Assembly: GCA_003439945.1 (NCBI GenBank)
Contig: QVRM01000320.1
Span: 1 to 64,000, forward strand
DNA from: Dermanyssus gallinae
Taxonomy: Eukaryota > Arthropoda > Arachnida > Mesostigmata > Dermanyssidae
DNA: 64,000 nt
Direction of reading: 5' to 3'
This document shows positions 50,560 to 61,375 of the stretch, one piece after another (the stretch's first letter is position 1; every line of letters begins with the position of its first letter). A program made the position numbers and the translations under genes. The notes under the pieces are model-generated. The model made no database searches. It saw only the letters and a list, made by a program, of their open reading frames with translations, and had not been told where the DNA came from.

Positions 50560-51112
50560 TCTCAGTCAAAAGGAGTAAGTGGTCGTCTCCTGAGTGTAAT
50601 AGCAAGTTTCTCTAATGAGGGCACCTTATTGGTAGACGACAAGCGTGGTGTATTGGAGGTTAAGGAAACCCGCTGAGCTGCGTCCTGTTTACGCTTTCCC
50701 TCGCTGACCTTGTTGGCTACGTTCGAATGAAGTACCAAAAAGCCATGGTGGTGGTGATGTATGTAGATCGCGACCTAGGTGCCATCAAACACATTACCCC
50801 TACGGTAGAGGCGCTCTTTGTCTCGAGGGGACTTGAGATAAACACCAGGAAGTCCAAAGCCATGCAATTCAGGCGCGGATTCAATTGGCTGTCAAACCCG
50901 TTATATCTACTGTGGCCAATCGTCGGAGTTTGTTAACTCTTTCCTGGTTTCATTACATGGGAACGACATTCACGGTGCATACAAACAATAAGAACGGCTC
51001 TTGTCTCTCGTTACGCGGAAGAAGGCAATGTACGAAGACTGTGCGTTTTCTCAACAGTGAGGCTTTGTTACGCTTCTCAACAGTAAGGGATACAAATTGA
51101 GAATTGAAATAT
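50560..51112 (+). mobile_element. Non-LTR retrotransposon fragment, reverse transcriptase C-terminal part
   Basis: The frame at 50727-50936 encodes GAIKHITPTVEALFVSRGLEIN, here split as GAIKHIT and LFVSRGLEIN, matching GAIKRIT and FLVSRGLEIN of the 8.8-kb copy. After frameshifts, SSEFVNSF and RTALVSRYAEEGNVRRLC match SLEFVNSF and RTALISLYGEIGDVRRLF in the same order. YVDRDLGAI occupies roughly the place of the Y-x-D-D catalytic box but is degraded. The copy ends just before the TA array at 51121. It is inactive. Confidence 0.8.
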
Positions 51113-51117
51113 TGCAA

Positions 51118-51120
<3 letters not shown>

Positions 51121-51190
<70 letters not shown>
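51121..51190. repeat. (TA)n microsatellite
   Basis: TA array with two CA interruptions, directly after the LINE fragment. Confidence 0.95.
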
Positions 51191-51311
51191 GGAACAAGTA
51201 GCGACGCTGAAGAACACAATCGTTTAGTGTCCAACTGTAGTGCCGGCGACCTGCCCAACTGCTCTTCGTAGCTCTTAATGAAATGAATTAACCTTCTCTA
51301 ATTGATGTATG

Positions 51312-51632
51312 TGGCGGCGTGATCTAAGGGACAAGTACACTAACAAAGGTAGTCATCTACCGCCGAGTATCCTCGGTTCGATTCCCGATGTGGATCGAAT
51401 TTTCCTTGAGCGATGCTCATATCGAGATGATAGATCGTAAAACATATACCACTGAGAATCAACGTCCATGCTGCTGCTGCCACAAGGACTGTTGGGGAAA
51501 CCCTAGATATCTCAACATGCCCGGTTATCGGTGCACTAAAGAGAAGATAGATATGTCGTACAACGGTTCCAAGCCCGAAGGGAGAGGAAGACAGCCTAGA
51601 TTAAAAAGCAATAAATGTTTAACGTAAAACGT
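51312..51632 (+). mobile_element. SINE candidate, copy 2 (tRNA-like head)
   Basis: It has a box-B-like GGTTCGATTCC at about 51373-51383 and then the same ordered body blocks as the copy at 10.99-11.26 kb (GAGCGATGCTCAT, ACCATATAC-like, GACTGTTGGGG, CCCTAGATATCTCAACATG, GTTCCAAGCCCG). An AATAAATG-containing end is near 51610. Read as an old tRNA-derived SINE. Confidence 0.65.
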
Positions 51633-51669
51633 CACCTGTAGTTTGTGATTAAAAAAACATATACACATA

Positions 51670-51777
51670 CGTAAAACATATACCACTGAGAATCAACGTT
51701 CATGCTGCTGCTGCTTGCACAAGGACTTTTGGTAAACCCTAGATATCTCAACATGCCCGGTCATCGGTGCACTAAAA
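51670..51777 (+). mobile_element. SINE candidate, partial tandem duplicate
   Basis: Repeats the segment at 51436-51540 about 234 bases downstream with few changes (CGTAAAACATATACCACTG through CGGTGCACTAAA). The near identity, closer than to the 11-kb copy, indicates a recent local duplication rather than a second insertion. Confidence 0.8.
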
Positions 51778-52175
51778 AGCTGTATAACGTCGTCTGCCTT
51801 AGAGTCTGCATCTGCTCAGCTGACTTTGGTCGTAGCTTTGTTGTCGTCGCTGTTGTTGTCGCTGCCACGGCTCACGATTGCGGGGTGCGTCCCAGCCAGC
51901 ATGGGCTGCAACATTGGCGGGCGATGACCGTCGATGACCAACCCGCCGCCTTGGCCGAAGGTGGCTGCTAAAAAGCCACATCAGCGGCAGTAGCGGTTGC
52001 AAAATCAGGAGGCGCAGACGACAATCCGCCGAAGAACCAAGATAAGATTTGACGAAGGCTCGAATTTCCATCTCTCATCAGTCATAGAGGACGCGACTCG
52101 ATCAACGGGAAAGTAGGAAGTCCAAAGAGCAAAAGAGAGAGAGAGAGAGAAAGGTAACAAAATATAAAAGGTAAC

Positions 52176-52215
<40 letters not shown>

Positions 52216-52485
52216 GGAAAAGCACATGGAGAGATCGAAATACTTGAAACAAGCTTTGCGCCTCTACAGAACTATGTGCTAGTACGATATTGTTTTGCTG
52301 GTGGAGTGAAGATAAATCTGCTGCAAATGTCGAGGCAGCCAGCTGCGGTCGTTGTTGTGGGAACAATGGCAGAGTAAACTGTTCCAACAGGGACGCTTAC
52401 CTTTTCCGAGACGATATTCCACACCCCTTGTGGGACGTGGAGAGCACGTGGGACATCGTGTATATGAGCCATGTGTTCATTACAA

Positions 52486-52532
<47 letters not shown>

Positions 52533-53080
52533 GGGAAACACTCGATATTTTAGCGGTATCACGTGCATCAAATATTGGTGAAAACTTAGCTTATTTGACA
52601 ACCGTGCCTTTTTTACGATACACTTTGACGTTCTCCCAGAACGCAGAATTTTTCTCAGATTTAGAAAAAAAAGATCAACGGGTTCGGGGATCGTCGTTTG
52701 ATCTTAATGCACTAGAAGACCTTCGTTTTTGATGGCACCGTTATGGCGATGGCGAACAAGTACCGCTGCCATGCATTCGGCTTCATGACTCAAAGTCCGT
52801 TTCAATCGCTTCGACCAAGTTCGACCGATTTGATTCGATCGAAGCGATGGGGCATTGTGCGGTACCGGTCAGCTGTGAGCGCTAATCACAATGTAAAACT
52901 CGTTAATAGCTTTACTCTATCGCCAGGGTTCGTGTGGCATCGCTTTATAGCATGCATAGTCACAGTCACGCACTCTTAGATACACACATACACAAAGCTC
53001 CCCATAGACCCCCGCAGACCCCCATGCACACTCTGCATGCAGGTCTGGTGGTCATGGTACACGACAAAACAGCCTAGTTC
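51778..53080. other. No recognised gene; two (TA)n arrays
   Basis: TA arrays at 52179-52212 and 52490-52526 and GA repeats just before the first. A small inverted repeat (ATCGCTTCGA at 52805 and TCGAAGCGAT at 52839) is present. No coding signal recognised. Confidence 0.6.
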
Positions 53081-54100
53081 TATTGAGTCGCCGATCTGCT
53101 TTGAGTTTTGATAAATCATGTGAGCGGGCCGGCGCTGTTGTTTTCTCATTGCTGCGCTGTCTCTCTATGTCCCTCTTTCTCTCTCTCTCTCTCTCTCGTT
53201 GCATCTTTTCTTTTTTAGTTTTTTGTGTATCTCACCTCACTCTCGCCCCTTCCCCCCTTCCTGAACAGATTATAATGATGGATGCACAAAAACTGAGGCG
53301 ATCCGTGAGAGTGGCGGCGAAAGATGATGCTCTTGCTGCTGCAGTTGTGTTCTGCGGCCGCCGCCGCTGCTGCTGCACAGCGTCACGAGAGAACAAAGAC
53401 CGCAACCGGCGTCCACTGGACAGGCCGGCGCGCCACAACGGTGGTGACGAAACTCATTCTGAGTTTTTCGTTCTTGGCTGGACGCACGCTGCCGGACGAC
53501 GCTCAAGAAACAACAACAGCAGCAGCAGCAGTAACATTGCTCAAGTCTTTTTTCGCTTTTCGTTTTTTCCCATTCTTGAACGTGTCGCCTGGTGCCGAAG
53601 CTCTGCTTCTCAAACGATGCATCTCGGCCCGACCCTGCCCTGCCATTGCTGAGGCATTGCTGAGGTCTTTGTCGTCGTCGCCGCCGAGTGCGGACAATTG
53701 TTTCGAACGTCGTCAGCGTCGTGCGCAGAAGTGACAGACGCCTCGTGCAATCTCCTTCATTATCATCACACCCCAATCATCCCATACCCCATCCGTTCTA
53801 CTGGCACGCCAAGTTCGCCACTGACCGGCGGTGGCTGTAGCCGCCAGCCATCACTATCAAGACTCAGGAGGAGCGCAGTACGCTCATTTCTACTGCCCCA
53901 ACCCGTGCTTAAACTGGCTTTTTTCTTCATTCGACGTTTACCGCTACAACAACTATGACGGTTGCTACCTCTACTACTACTACTACTACTACTACGACTA
54001 CTTGACCCAACCAACCCACACCCCATTCTTCACGATTATCTGGCTGCGTCGTCCCCCCCATCCACCTCCCTCCCTCCTGACAGCGGTCAGCGGTTGCTAA
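53081..54100. other. GC-rich noncoding DNA with CT, CAG and CTA tracts
   Basis: A CT tract lies at 53178-53199, CAG/CTG tracts near 53330-53375 and 53515-53535, and CTA triplets at 53970-53998. Overlapping frames on both strands; no recognised domain. Confidence 0.55.
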
Positions 54101-54101
54101 A

Positions 54102-54330
54102 TCTAGCGGTCCTAGCGCCGCCGCTGCCGCTAAGTCTAGCGGTTCTAGCGACGCCGCTGCCGCTACGTCTAGCGGTCCTAGCACCGCTGCTACGGCTAAG
54201 TCTAGCGGTTCTAGCGCCGCCGCTGCGGCTAAGTCTAGCAGTCCTTGCGCCGCCGCTGTCGTTAAGTCTAGCGGTCCTAGCGCCGCCGCTGCCGCTAAGT
54301 CTAGCGGTCCTAGCACCGCCGCTGCCAGTC
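54102..54330. repeat. 33-bp minisatellite, seven units
   Basis: Units begin TCTAGCGGTCCTAGC at 54102, 54135, 54168, 54201, 54234, 54267 and 54300, exactly 33 bases apart, with a few substitutions each. The rest of the unit is GCCGCCGCTGCCGCTAAG-like. The period is a multiple of three, so it encodes 11-residue repeats: LAVLAPPLPLS-like on plus and LGPLDLAAAAA-like on minus. No flanking signal supports translation in either. Confidence 0.95.
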
Positions 54331-57300
54331 TCTCATCGCGCTACGGTGCACGCCTGTTGTGTTGGTGTGGTCGTTGCATCATGTCGCCATTGATGTTGTT
54401 GTTGGTTTGGTGTTGTTGTTATTGTTGTTGTTTCGGTGTTGTTGTTTTGCTGTCGTGTTTTTTGGTTTGGTTGTGCGCGCCGCCAGCGTTTCTTTTGCTG
54501 CTGCTGCCGCCGCAGCATCTCTGCCTATCTATCTATCTGCTTGAATGTCATAGTTGCCATCTCGCGGCGGAGCTCGATTTGGGCCTGGCAGCTGAGGGGT
54601 GCGACCTGCTTTTCCTACCCCCTTCTTCGGTGCGCGCTCGCTCGACCGCCCTGGCCGTTGTCGTCATCGACGACAACGACGACGATGATGATGACGATGA
54701 CGACGACAACAACAACAACAATCTATTCATTCATTCACTCGTCCATTGTCGCCTGGACGGCTGATCGCCTGGCCAGTCCGTCTGTCCGTCCGCTGACTGA
54801 GTACTATTACTATTGCTACTAGTACAACTTACTACTACTACTACTACTAACATAACTGCTACAATTGAGGTGGACTGCCGACCAAACGCGGAGATTGGCG
54901 AAACGACGAGACGTCGCCGCCAGTGACAGGGTGGCGCTTCGGACAGAAAGGGGTGTGGGGGGCGAGCGGGGGGTGGGGGTAGGCCGAGGGAGAAAGAAAG
55001 AAATTCGTGAGGGGAACGAAATTTGCGAATAGAACGAGAAGTAGAGGGGGGAGAGCTGATAGAGCAAAAGACAGTGCGAGCAAAAGCATAATGAAAGCAG
55101 ATAAGAACCACAAGACGAGAGAGAGGGACACACAAAGATACTAAAAGCTAGCTAGCTCACGCGGCTGACAAGCTGACAGACACTGAGGGTGGTTCTGGGT
55201 GGGGTGCGAGTGGGGAAAAGTCTGGGGGAGCGGAGGAGAAGAGCAAAGAGGAACGAGGAGACCAGAGACAGATATAGAGGATACACATACATTAGGCGAG
55301 CAAGCGAGAGAGGGGGAAAGAGAGAAGAGGGGAAGATATAAAGGGTTAGCAACAGCAGTGCAAAGGAGAATAGAACGAACCACCACCGTTCACTTTCCTT
55401 TCATCAAGAACGCGAGATCGCGAGCAGAATGAAGAGGAGAACACCAAGGCGAAGAGCAAGGTGAGAGATCAAGGGGATGGGAAGGATAGCAGCGTGATGA
55501 TGGTGATGTAGAATGACGATGGTCAAGGCGTTAGACGACAGACTGTCGAGTGTGACCGAGAGAATAAGACCGGCAATGAGAGAGAGCGTTATAGAGAGAG
55601 AGAGAGAGAGACGCAGAGAGATACAGATATGGTCAGCCAGCTCGCTGTTCTGTGTCTGTCTGCCAGTCATCTCGTCAGATGGCAGAGTGCGGCGAGGCGA
55701 GGCGAGGTGAGGCTAGGCTACAATGGGCCAACCAACCTAGCCTCGCATCGCCAGGGCAGGAAAGAGTGGGTTAGGTTGGCTTGGTTTGGGCTAGACTGGA
55801 CTGAACTAGACTACACTAGGCTAGGTGGTTGAACGGGTTGCGGCGGAGTAAAGCAGAGACCCGGCGGGTTGCGCGTCCAATGTGAGAGTGGCAGCGACAG
55901 TGAGTAAGTGAGAGATCTACGAGCGCGCGCGTGAGCAAGCACACGAGAAGTGGAGGAGGTCTTTGATTTGATTTTTTTTGTTGTTGAAGTTTTTGTTGTC
56001 TTGTTGTTTTTGCGTTGCTAGTTTTATGTTTCGGCGGCAGCAGCAGCAGCAGCGTGTGCTGCTGCTGTTGCTGCCGCTGCTGCTGTCCTGCTTCACTTTT
56101 GTTGTTCACTCTTTGTTTTTATTTACGCGCCTCACTATCCTCGCGGCTTGTCCGGCCAGCATCATGGCATCGATGCCAATCATAGCGATGGCGATGATGA
56201 TGATAATGATGACTAGGATGATGGTGATGATGATGACGATTATGATGATGATGATGATGGTGATGACGCTAGCGATGACGATGAAGACCACGCTGAAAAC
56301 CACGATGATCGTGGTGGTGGAGGTGGTGGCGTTACGATGATGAAGTTGCAGCGACAGCGCAGGCAGATCACGGCGGTGGCAGACAATGCGATGATGACGA
56401 CGAACACGGTCTTGGTCGTCCGGGTTGTTCTCGTCTCTTGTTCCTCCACCTCATCTCCGTTCGGTGTGACGGCCGGCCATCGGTCGCTCGTGTATCGCGT
56501 CGGCTAGCAGCACTGCTACTTCACCACTACTATCAGCACCAGCAGCACCAACAACAATAAACAGCAACAACAACAACAACATCATCACCATCACCAACAA
56601 CAGCAGCAGCAACAACAACAACAGCAGCAGCAACAACAACAAACAGCAACTCTCATTGCGTAGATGAATGAATAGTCGGACGGCTGCTGGCTCGACCGAC
56701 GAACGCATACGCTACTGAGATGCTTAAGGGGGGGGGGGGTGGACGATAGTGGACTAACACGATGGTGGACTTCGCATCCATTCCCTACTGCGCGCTCGGC
56801 CCGGCCCCGCCTCGGCAAGTCTTCGAAGTGTGTCTTCGAAGCCATCATCCACGCGGGAACGCGACCAGAATGGCCGGCTCGCTGGCTGCCTGGCTTTCCA
56901 CATAGATTCGATAGATGACGAGGAGCCTGCTGATGATGAGGATGCAGATGATGATGCTGATGAGGATGCAGATGATGATGATGATGCTGACGATTACCGG
57001 GCTGATCGTGATGATGGCGGCGATCCCAACTGGATGCCGTTGACGCAGGACCAGCACAGCTCCTCCAAGTCCGCCAGGCAGATGGGCGTCGTCTGACCTT
57101 TTTTGCAAGCTTTTTTGCTAACGACACAGCATGCGGCTGCATGCGGATAGCAAAATCACTGACATTGTTATTATCAACACCATACTTGTTGTTGTTATTG
57201 TTGTCGTTGTTTCTATCGGTCTTTGTTGCTGTTGCTGTTGTTGTTGTTTGCCGCTGTTGGAAATTGCAAGTAGTGCTTCTGCTGCTTTGTTTGTTGCTGA

Positions 57301-58720
57301 TGATGTTTTTGTTGTGGTCGTGCCTGCAGTTCCTGTGTTTGACGTTTTTGTCGCCGCGATCGGCATCACTGGCCAGTTGTTGTTATTGTTTTTGCGATGG
57401 GTTGTCTTTCTTAGCAGTAGTAGCAGTAGTTTCTGTTTTCGTGGGTATATATTGTGTGAGTGTCCATGTGTGTGTGTTTGTGGGTGCGTTTCGCGCACAC
57501 GACCTCTCTCCGACCCACCCCATCTACTTGGTCGGTCGAATGCGGTCGGTTTTCTTGCTTTTCCCCCTTGATGAGTATCTCAGCTCGTTCCTCAAAATGT
57601 CGCGGCAGTTCCGATTCATACCCTTGTCCATCTCAATGTCCATGCGGTGTCGGCCTCCAAGGTGCGTTCTGCTTCGAGATAGACTACTCCTTCTCCAAGG
57701 GATTCACAGGCTGACCTCAGCCACGTCCATTGCATATCTCAAGCGAGTCTCAGGCACTTCCGTCGATACGCACTGCGTATCTAATAGTTACGACGAAAGA
57801 CTACGATTACAGAAAACATAATCATGATTATTACTATTATGATAGGATGGGTCATTGCGTGTGATAGCGTGCCGTGAACCTCCCCTGCAAGGTTCGTCTC
57901 GCTGGAATTTCAATTTAATTAACAAGCGTTTCGCGACGAGGACAGATGTCGAGCAGGAATCATCAGCTGTTGCAAACGTAATAAGTAACTGCACTCGGGC
58001 TCCAACCTAATATATTCCAGATGAAAAAAACTAGCTCGATGAATGGCAAGTGATGTGTCGCCCTATGGTTTTAAATCAATGCATCATGACTTGCCACTGG
58101 TTTAACCGACAGATACGGTCGGATTCATCAGATTTGGTATTTTGTGCATTAAGCCATTGTGGCTATTCGCTCCACGCGATATCGCGGGCCAGAACCGTGC
58201 CTAGGTGCAGAGCATTATATACTCATAGCTAGTACGATGCTGCTACGCAGCTGCAAATGGGTGAGGGTCCAGTCATGTACGGTTCTTACTTAATATGCCA
58301 CGCTCGGTTTTTATACCTAGCAAAACTCTCATGGCTACTAGAATCCAGTTTACCTAAATCTTATTTGGTATGAAACGGCCCTCCTTGAAGATTGTAACGA
58401 CTATGTTGCTAGGGGGGACTCCGATAGTGCTAAAACTATTTTTGTGAATCCTTGCTTTAATCTGACAATTAATCTAAAATGCTTCTCTTCCAGAGTCTCC
58501 TATAAAAAGCCTATTTTGTGAGTCGGAATCTGTGCAATGTCTTGAAACTAAACTGCGTTGTGCGTAGCTAGAGCACTTGTGGGTTATTGGTGGCTTTATA
58601 TATGGCTTTTCTAATGATCTCACTTATATGGCTTCTGAAACTATTAGCATCTAACGTGAACATAATGCATAGACAAGTTTTAAGCGTCCTGTAATGTGAG
58701 ACGAATGGACAGCAACCAAT
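54331..58720. other. Triplet-repeat-rich DNA, no recognised gene
   Basis: GTT tracts at 54390-54470, GAC/GAT and CAA at 54670-54720, GA-rich purine stretch 55000-55620, GAT tracts at 56170-56280 and 56925-56995, CAA/CAG at 56540-56650, GTT at 57185-57250. An acidic frame at 56830-57096 comes from the GAT tract. From 57.8 kb the DNA is AT-rich and nothing is recognised until the mariner relic. Confidence 0.55.
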
Positions 58721-58721
58721 T

Positions 58722-59387
58722 CCAGTTACGGGTGGCAATTTTGTATGAGTTTAAAAAGGCTTTACTATTGCGAAAACTGTCTGAAATATTTGGAGCGTAC
58801 TTGGTGAGAATAGCATTTCAAAGACCTCGTGATACAATTGATTTGCCAAATTTCGTTCCGGTAACTTAAGCCTTCTGAATAAACCTCGTTCTGGAAGGCC
58901 TATTACGCTCGAGGAAGATTGCTTGCCTGTAACTTAGAAAGAGAATCCCCGAGTGACTTCGCGTGAAATAGCCATGGACTTCGGGTGTGTCACACAACCA
59001 TCGTCACTCGCCTTTACGCCTATGGTTTCGTGTTGATTCAAAGTGAAGTCAATGAGTATCTCATGTTCTGAACGAGCGCAACAAAGTGGATTGTCTAGCA
59101 AGATGATCTTTTTGGCTTGGTAAAATTGTTCGCCAGAAGTTGCTAAAGAGGATGCCCATTAAAGCACGATTTTGCTCTATTTTTGATGGGATAGGCATAA
59201 TATTGTTCGCCACGAGTTTCTCCCTGATAGCCATCGTCTACGCTATTCAGGTTAGACGAGGTTTTGCCACCGTTCACTAAAAAAGGCACAATTTTGCAAA
59301 TAGAAAAGGCGTTATCTTCCACCAAGAAAACGCATGTAAGTTCACCCAGCCTCGCAATACGTTTGCACAGTGGGCAGTGCTCGCCAA
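58722..59387 (+). pseudogene. Mariner-family transposase relic
   Basis: Pieces of a Tc1/mariner transposase lie in order across several frames. They are ILYEFKK at 58738-58758, FRSGNLSLLNKPRSGRP at 58851-58901, KENPRVTSREIAMDFG at about 58938-58985, a TTIVTRLYAYGFV segment after a frameshift, and VIFHQENA at 59311-59334. The last is the second catalytic box (normally HQDNA), with Glu in place of Asp. A TAG at 58935-58937 and frameshifts break the frame, and the third catalytic segment (SPDLAP) is missing. Terminal inverted repeats were not found. The element is long dead; orientation is plus. Confidence 0.85.

Positions 59388-59424
<37 letters not shown>
59388..59424. repeat. (TA)n(TG)n compound microsatellite
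   Basis: TA array to 59409 followed by TG repeats to 59424, starting where recognisable mariner sequence ends. Confidence 0.95.
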
Positions 59425-59425
<1 letters not shown>

Positions 59426-59822
59426 TAGAATAGAACGAATGCGAGAGCAGAGGTTCCTCGGAGAGCCATAACTGAAAGGGCTGCTCCGCTGGCAGGCAAA
59501 TTGCAGACTCAGTCTCCGCCGACACCATCCCGAGCTCTCTACCACCTGTTGATCGTATAGGCGTATTTCGTTAGCTTATTCAGCGTATTGCCGAGTCGGA
59601 GACGACGATGACGACGAAGACGCCAAGGACGTGGAATCATCTCCGCGGATGTGGCGAAACGCCCCATGAGGGCCCACCGCTCGTCTCAGCCCACTTTATT
59701 GCTCACTTACCGCGTACTCCTGACACCCTGGGAATATATTTTCACTAATAGAGCGAATTCTGGGCATTTATATATAAATCTGCGAGATGGTGCACGGTGT
59801 CATATATACATTTGAAGAAGTG

Positions 59823-59860
<38 letters not shown>

Positions 59861-61184
59861 GGCCCGATCGGCGTCTTTAATTCTTGATATTTACAGAATG
59901 AAATCAGTGGTTGGCACGGTGGCCTACAACAGACAAGTCCTTTGTAATATTTAAGCGGGTTTCTTCTGGTTTGCCCAAAAACTATGGTTTTTCTATCGCT
60001 ACCGCTAGCGGCGCTGCTCGCTGTAGACGTAACACATTGGTGGCCAAAGTCTGTTCTCGTCGGGGGAATAGGTGTCCACAGCCCCATGCATTAAATAGCT
60101 AAGGACAAGGAGTTGCTTCCGCTGATTGCGATTGAGTGTTTAAACGAGCGACTGTTTAGTGTCCTTCGATCTATTGTTATTTGGTTGGACACTTTTGACA
60201 GGGTGGATTGACACGCTACGGCAAATGCCCTTTACATGAAGGCCGCATACTGCTATACCCTAGCCATGTAGCCCTAGCGTGGCCGATTGAAGAAAGGCCG
60301 TAGAGATTTTAAAGTTGATTTATGTGCTCCCCTAATATTTGTGCTCCCTGGCCCGACCGAGTCAAGATCGACCGGGGCCGAAGTTTTCCGATCAGTGAGT
60401 GTTAGACGAACGCTTTGTTTCGCTGTTGGCAAACTCGACTGCCTGCAGCATAGCCTGACAGCCTGAAAGCTAACCTTGCTCTGTTGGGGCTGCTGTTCTC
60501 ACCCTACCCCGGTACGTCTCTCTAAAGCGCACGTCGTTTTGAAGCCTTTTTATGACTCCCGTCTCGGCTCAGAGTCGGATAGGAGAGAAGACCGTTTGAA
60601 ACGTCGAAGTTGGGGAGCGGTGAGACAGGATCATTGGGGCGAGCCGAGGATTGGAAAGTGAGTGAGGGTAAGAGTAGATATACACGAGGCCTTAACCTTT
60701 AAACCACCTGTGGAACTTTTGCGGCCACCGAGTGTCCAAGGGTTCCCAGTCGGATAATCCTTTTGAAATCCTTTTGCCGATGCGCCCGTTATTAATATTT
60801 ATATAATTTTTGCCATCTACCATAATACGCTACTCGCTACATCAGTGGAGCACTATTCCAAGCACCCACTAATTGGGAGTAGGCGATTCCAACAGATTCC
60901 AATGCCGACCAGTGACTGGGATTAATTGTCCACGCTAAAAACGCCTTCTGTATTGCGATACTAGCAAGTCGCACAATCTGAGTGGGGTCGAGCCAACGTG
61001 GAAGCCGTTTGCGTTTATGCGTAGTGGTCTAGACAGAGATAGACAGAATGCCAATAATACTAATAATGACAATGATCCTTGAAATATGTGGTAAACTACA
61101 TGTGTAAATAGGTTTTGCCTAAACTTCAGACGGTGTTAGTGATATTCGAGTCATGAGCGCTCTATCTCCTTATCTTATGTGCTG
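59425..61184. other. No recognised gene; AT-rich noncoding DNA
   Basis: Contains a TA array at 59825-59857. Otherwise non-repetitive to my eye, with no long frame or domain. Confidence 0.6.
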
Positions 61185-61283
<99 letters not shown>

Positions 61284-61375
61284 CTATTACTGTGAACTGT
61301 GTGTGTGACACTGTGAATATATACATATATATATATATATTTATATATTATTTATTATATACTATTACTGTGAAC
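61185..61375. repeat. (TA)n array with duplicated flank
   Basis: The large TA array at 61185-61279 and a smaller one at 61326-61348 are each followed by TATACTATTACTGTGAAC (61280-61297 and 61358-61375). The array and its 3' flank were duplicated. Confidence 0.9.

Noticed and set aside
56830..57096. Acidic plus-strand protein with Asp/Glu run
   Set aside because: Derived from GAT triplets, and the minus strand is open over the same stretch as a poly-His frame.
57141..57821. 226-residue plus-strand membrane protein
   Set aside because: The hydrophobic N-terminal half is encoded by GTT/GCT triplets. The remainder is unrecognised and overlaps open frames on other strands.
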